DNA of 64,000 bases from Taeniopygia guttata (Eukaryota > Chordata > Aves > Passeriformes > Estrildidae): contig NC_133050.1 of assembly GCF_048771995.1 (NCBI RefSeq), positions 2,430,501 through 2,494,500 on the forward strand. The letters are read 5' to 3'. The notes beneath the pieces were generated by a model. It did no database searches, was not told the DNA's origin, and worked only from the letters and a program-made list of their open reading frames with translations. The position numbers and the translations under genes were made by a program. This document shows positions 59,605 to 64,000 of the stretch, one piece after another; positions within the stretch are counted from its first letter, which is position 1, and every line of letters starts with the position of its first letter.

Positions 59605-60046
59605 TGTTAGCGTTCCGGAACACACATAATCACAGCATTTGATTATATGCAGGTGCTTTTACTAAGAGCTCTGGGAGTCAGGGGTACAGACCCAAATCTG
59701 ACTCTGACATGGCTTTCGAGCTGAACGCATTTTATATTCTATCGTTGTATAATTTACACATTAATTATTCAGCATATATTGTTCTATTATATACATTGAC
59801 ATGAGTTTCTCGTGATCTTTCTTAGGGCCCTGACCACAGTTTCTCATGTTTATTCTTATGATTAAACAGTAATTATATTTAATTACTAAACAATCATCAT
59901 ATCTAAGAATTATATAATTTATCATCTACTAGCTACACAGGTGCAGTTCTAGCAAGTACAAGTTCTTCATGTGCTTAGGGTACTTATTTTTCCAGGGCCT
60001 AATAAGCTTATTTTTCCTGTTAACCCTAAATCCCTATGATTTTAAA
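59605..60046 (-). mobile_element. Probable solo LTR in copy B
   Basis: Duplicate of the LTR at 52,489-52,930; shared insertion site, so older than the duplication. Fossil. Confidence 0.5.
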
Positions 60047-60870
60047 ACCCTTTTACTATCACTGGGGCTATCCAGGCAAGAGCCATGGATGAGGCTGTGC
60101 AGGACCACGCAGGCTCAGTCCTGCTCCAAGGTGGTATCCCATGGGACAGGGCATGCTGGGATTTGCCCCTGCAGCTCCCCAGTGTGTCCAGAGAGACTGC
60201 AAGGAGACAGTGACCTCTGTCAGTGGGACCCCTCTGTGCAGGTACCCCCACTCCTGGGGTGGCTGTGCCAGCTCCCCCATGAACCTCCCGCCCTGGGAAC
60301 CTGGAGCAAGCGGAAAACACAACTTTGCCAATACTGCCTGTGCCTGAAGCAAATGGAAAGAGAACTGGGGTGTGAAAAATCAGGGTTGTTTATTTACAGA
60401 AGAACAGCAATGAAAACACAGAACACATTGACTTTTGTAAGAATATTTGTAATAACAACAATTTATTGAACGTATATACCGAAGAACATATCTAACAACA
60501 ATATTTGAAACGTATTTACAGAAGACAAAACGAAGCCCTAAAACCTATATCCTAAAGAGAACAACAAACTCTAAAACTATGTACAAAAGGGTGCCATCTC
60601 TGTCCGGGATCTCCATCAGTCCTGGAAGAAAAGCAGGTGCCATGGTCACTCCAGTCAGGCACAGAGGGCTCTTCCGTGTGTCCCCAGGCTGGCACAGTGG
60701 GACCCTGCTGCCAGAGCTGAGGCTGGCTGGGTCTGGGGGCTGGGCCCCAGGCACTGGGATGGGGCTTGTGTGGCCGGAGCAGGGACCACCCAGCCCAGCC
60801 CCAGCCTGGCTGCAGGGAACCCACTCGTCCTGTGGGGACCACGTACCTGTCCTGCTGCTGGCATCGGTCT

Positions 60871-61206
60871 TCATCCCAGGACCATGGCCTCCTCTTCATC
60901 TTTCTCATCAATTTCCATGTCCTCGGTGCACTCTTCCATTTCCACGTCCATCTCCTCTTCCACATCCACCTCCATCTCTTCCTCTCCAGTATGTTCTCCA
61001 TCCACTTCCATCTTCTCCTCTGTATCAATCTGTGTGTCCACCTCCATCTCTTCCTCTCTGTCTGCGACAGCCTGCAGAGGTAGCAAAACCTCAGAGTGGG
61101 GTCCCTGTCCCACCCCATCCCCCCAGAACTCCAGCCCACCCGGGCAGCTGGGGGGATCCCCCTGCATGGAATGGCACCGTACCTTTCTCAGGAAAAAGGT
61201 GATCAT
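60871..61206 (-). CDS. Small acidic EMEVD-repeat protein, copy B
   Basis: Duplicate of the copy A frame, offset by 7,116 bases: 61183-61206 and 60871-61071 if spliced, or 60871-61206 unspliced. The frame is intact. Compared with copy A by eye it has about six substitutions, four of them changing residues (Phe2Ile, Val5Phe, a Pro to Gln and a Gln to His), with one silent change. Minus-strand AATAAA signals at 60,461 and 60,389 are retained. The same doubts as for copy A apply. Confidence 0.4.
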   Translation of the reverse strand: MITFFLRKVRCHSMQGDPPSCPGGLEFWGDGVGQGPHSEVLLPLQAVADREEEMEVDTQIDTEEKMEVDGEHTGEEEMEVDVEEEMDVEMEECTEDMEIDEKDEEEAMVLG

Positions 61207-63199
61207 CCTGCAGGGATGGATGACGCAATCCAGGCCTTCAGCAGCTATGGAACCTGATGATGGGGGTATCCGCGGGCAGGAACAAGAAGGGTGGCAGGAG
61301 CGGGCAGGAGCAGCGTGCAGGGTGTGCTGACCCCAGGGCCAACAGTTGTGTTGTGCTGCTTGCTGGCTGCTGGCAGTTCCAGGTGGGACATGGATTGTGA
61401 CGTGACAGTTGAGCTAGAGAGCCTTTGGTTCCATGCTTAGCAACGTTCCCCCAGACCATGGTGCTCAGAGCCCTGTTCCCAAGGATGGGGCATCCACAGC
61501 CTGGGCCAGTGCCTCAGCAGCCTCAGTGGGAAAGAGCAGCTTCCTGAGATCCAACCTCAATCAGCCTCCTGCAGCTGAAAGCCATCGCCCCTTGTGCTGT
61601 TGCCACAGGCCTTGTTGAACACTCTGAACACTCTGTCCCAGCCTTTCTTGTGGGACCCTTGCAGTCCTGCATCAGGAACCGAGCGATGGAAGCTTTAGGC
61701 CCAGGTTTGCCTCTAAATGTACAAAATTAATAACAGTGGAGGGGATGATGGTGGGACACTGGTTCTGCTCTAACTGGTGAATATTTTCTTTTTTTTTTAT
61801 TTTCTTCTTTTCTCTCATGCTGATGCAGGTTGAAATGAAGCTTGGCACAATATCCATTTTCTTCTCCATTTCTGATACACGGAACAAAGTCTGGGCAAGC
61901 TGATGTTGCAGAGGAAAATCTGCAAATGTACTGGTTATCCTGAGCCTGGAGGATGAAGTTAAAGCCAGCCAAAAGCAATTTCTGGAAAGTCAAGCCTGGT
62001 GTACATTTTCTTGAGTTTGGCTATGCCAAGTTCACCTCTCACTTATAAAAAAGCAAACAAAAAACTCAAAGCAAAACAGACAAAAACCCAAACAAACAAA
62101 CCCACACAAACCAATCAAACCAATGGATTAAAGAAACCCAAATAAAACCAAAGGGAATGAGGAGTTAGTATTAGTTGTGAGGATATCACAGCAGGCAAAT
62201 GGCTGCTTCCCACCATGAAAAGCCACAGAAAACAGCTGCTCCAAAATATACCCAACAGGAGAACCATAAAAGTGATACAGAGCAACTTTGGGGGCAGCTC
62301 CCCATTCAGGTGAAGGATGAGCACACAGTGGTACAGATCCAGCATTCCCCACCCTCCAGGCTGCTCTTTGCTCCTGATGAAAGACCCTTGCAGGTCTGTG
62401 GCCCCTCTCAGTGCATTATAAATCATTCCCACAGCTCTCAGTTGAGCCACTGGCATTTCCAGAGCGAGATCCAGGCACAATCCTACTGCCTGCTGAGGCT
62501 CTCTGGGAGATCCTGAGCATCTTCCTGCCTAGAGCCACAAAAGAGCTCAGGCTCTCCCTGACTGGGTTTTCAGGGGAGGTTTCCATATCCCTGTGAGATG
62601 TGTTCATCCCTCAACACATCTGATTTTATGTACAATGATGTGTTTGGGTTCCTTCCCTTCTCCTGTGTGCCAGTGTGAAGTCACCCATGTGAATGGAGGG
62701 TATTGTGAGCAGGAAAATGCATTCCTGGGTTGCTTTTTTGCTTCACTGTCACTCAGCTGAACAGGGTCCTTTTCTTAGAGGGACTTACAAGAATGGGTAG
62801 GAATTTTGGCTCTGAGAGGAGCAGAAAGCACATTTTCTGCACCACATTCCCAACAGATGCTGTTTCCCTGGCAAAACAGTGACTCATTCATGTTCCTGGG
62901 AAGACTGTAAAGAGCCATTCAGAGATGACAGGTCCACCTGGCCTTTGGCTTTGTGTACCTCATTTCACATGTCCAGTTTCAAGGGCCATGAAAAGAGGCC
63001 ACCTTTTGCCCTGGCAGTGCTGATCCCTCCTGCTGATGCCCTCCCTCAGCGTGGGAGGAATGCAGAGCTGGTCTCAGAGAAGCACAGGGCTTGAGGGTTC
63101 CTGTGTCATTTCCGTGTGTTGGTAACCATTCTTGAACCACCTAGTTCTTGTCTCTTATTTATTGAACTCTGGTTGGTTTCTGGAATTGGTGAAGGATGT

Positions 63200-63555
63200 G
63201 GAGCTGCTGGAGCCACTCCAGGGAGACCTTTGAGCTCCTTCCAATGCCTGAAGGTGCTTGAGGAGACCTGGAGAGGGACTTTGGAAAAGGCTCTGGAGGG
63301 AGAGAACAAGGGGGAATGGGTTCAGCCTGACAAAGGACAGGTTTAGAAGGAGAGTGGGAAGAAATTCTTTTCTGTGAGATTGGAAAGATCCTGGAACAGA
63401 CTGACCAGAGAAGCTGTGGCAGCTCCATCCCTGGAGGTGTTCCAGACCAATTGGACAGGGCTTGGAGAGACCTAGCATAGTGGAAGGCAGGGGGCATGGA
63501 ATGAGATGGTCATGAGTTCCTTCCTAAGCCAAACCATTCTAGGATTCTATGAGTG
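63200..63555 (+). mobile_element. CR1 3' fragment in copy B (sense)
   Basis: Duplicate of the CR1 at 56,085-56,445, a few bases shorter around the CCAATTGGACAGGG segment. Confidence 0.88.
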
Positions 63556-64000
63556 GGCTGCTGAACTTGGCCAAAAGAAGAGCTACATTGCTGAGGTGAA
63601 GTGAGAAGGGGGATTAGTGCCACCTGTGTTTGCCCTTTAAATCCCTTCCAACATCAATTCTGGGCTCTGTCTCTGGGTATGGGCACAAAGGAGCCTTTGT
63701 TGTTCTTCAGTTGGGCTAAAATCTAAATCTCAGCGAGTGCAGCTCAGAGGGTGACACGTGCTGCCGCTGGGGCCACTGTGTGGACTTGTTTTCAGAAAAA
63801 TGGGAGATGCAGAGGAGAGAGAGGTTCCTGGATACAGTAACTCTACCTACACCTGGAACTGAGGCATCTGCCCAGGGATTTCATATTCACCGACTGGGAA
63901 GGAAATCGAATCAGGGCTTGCTAATTTTCATGAAGTCAAACACCTGGGATTCACTTCAGACTTGCATTTTCCTGGAAGAATTCAACACAAGCGCTGTATA

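Larger units (their letters stand above)
57563..64000. repeat. 7.1-kb tandem duplication, copy B (cut by window end)
   Basis: Head-to-tail second copy. The window ends at the equivalent of about 56,885 in copy A, so the last ~680 bases are not seen. Whether further copies follow is unknown. Differences from copy A include one longer (CA)n run, a deletion near 62,883 and scattered substitutions. Confidence 0.95.

Overview
The window is nuclear DNA of a bird, most likely a songbird (passerine). Several things point there. CR1 LINE copies are scattered throughout in both orientations, and there are several solo LTRs of avian-type endogenous retroviruses. Three loci were read exon by exon: a MROH (maestro heat-like repeat) gene, a PIM-type kinase gene, and the 5' half of CCDC180. 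MROH-like and PIM-like genes are known to be amplified in songbird genomes. All three loci lie on the minus strand. Human CCDC180 is on chromosome 9, which largely corresponds to the avian Z, so a sex-chromosome origin (Z, or a degenerate W copy) is possible. The sequence alone does not decide this.

Layout. 1-6,760 is repeat-dominated: a 37/38-bp minisatellite, a long antisense CR1 piece abutting a solo LTR, a TGACATCACAG-type tandem repeat, a ~200-bp tandem array, then the 37/38-bp minisatellite again. 6,760-8,990 has no recognised gene. 9,000-13,775 holds 14 exons of a MROH-family gene with two frameshifts, one stop and one lost splice donor, so it is almost surely a pseudogene. 13,951-14,724 is a pentanucleotide (GATGG/GATGC) array with strong G-quadruplex potential. 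15,004-27,217 holds the 5' part of CCDC180, about 680 codons over at least 17 exons, all in phase and without lesions. It stops short of its 3' half at the pentanucleotide array. A GC-rich candidate promoter lies at 27.8-28.1 kb. 28-34.9 kb is CR1 and LTR debris. 35,059-38,439 encodes, in seven phase-compatible exons, a 679-residue protein with an N-terminal membrane anchor and a complete PIM-type kinase domain. 39.8-40.9 kb is a GC-rich island with a 44-bp tandem repeat and a 400-bp pyrimidine tract, probably a promoter. 41-50.4 kb is mostly unrecognised, with two weak exon candidates.

50,446 to the window end is a head-to-tail tandem duplication with a 7,117-bp unit. The first copy is complete and the second is cut by the window edge. 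Each copy carries a small minus-strand open frame for a very acidic protein with EMEVD-type repeats, intact in both copies.

The genes do not form a pathway. The region reads as a rearranged, repeat-rich accessory segment in which songbird-amplified families (MROH, PIM) sit next to a truncated conserved gene (CCDC180). Exon borders were set by eye from GT/AG sites, reading-phase continuity and family resemblance recalled from memory. No database search was run.
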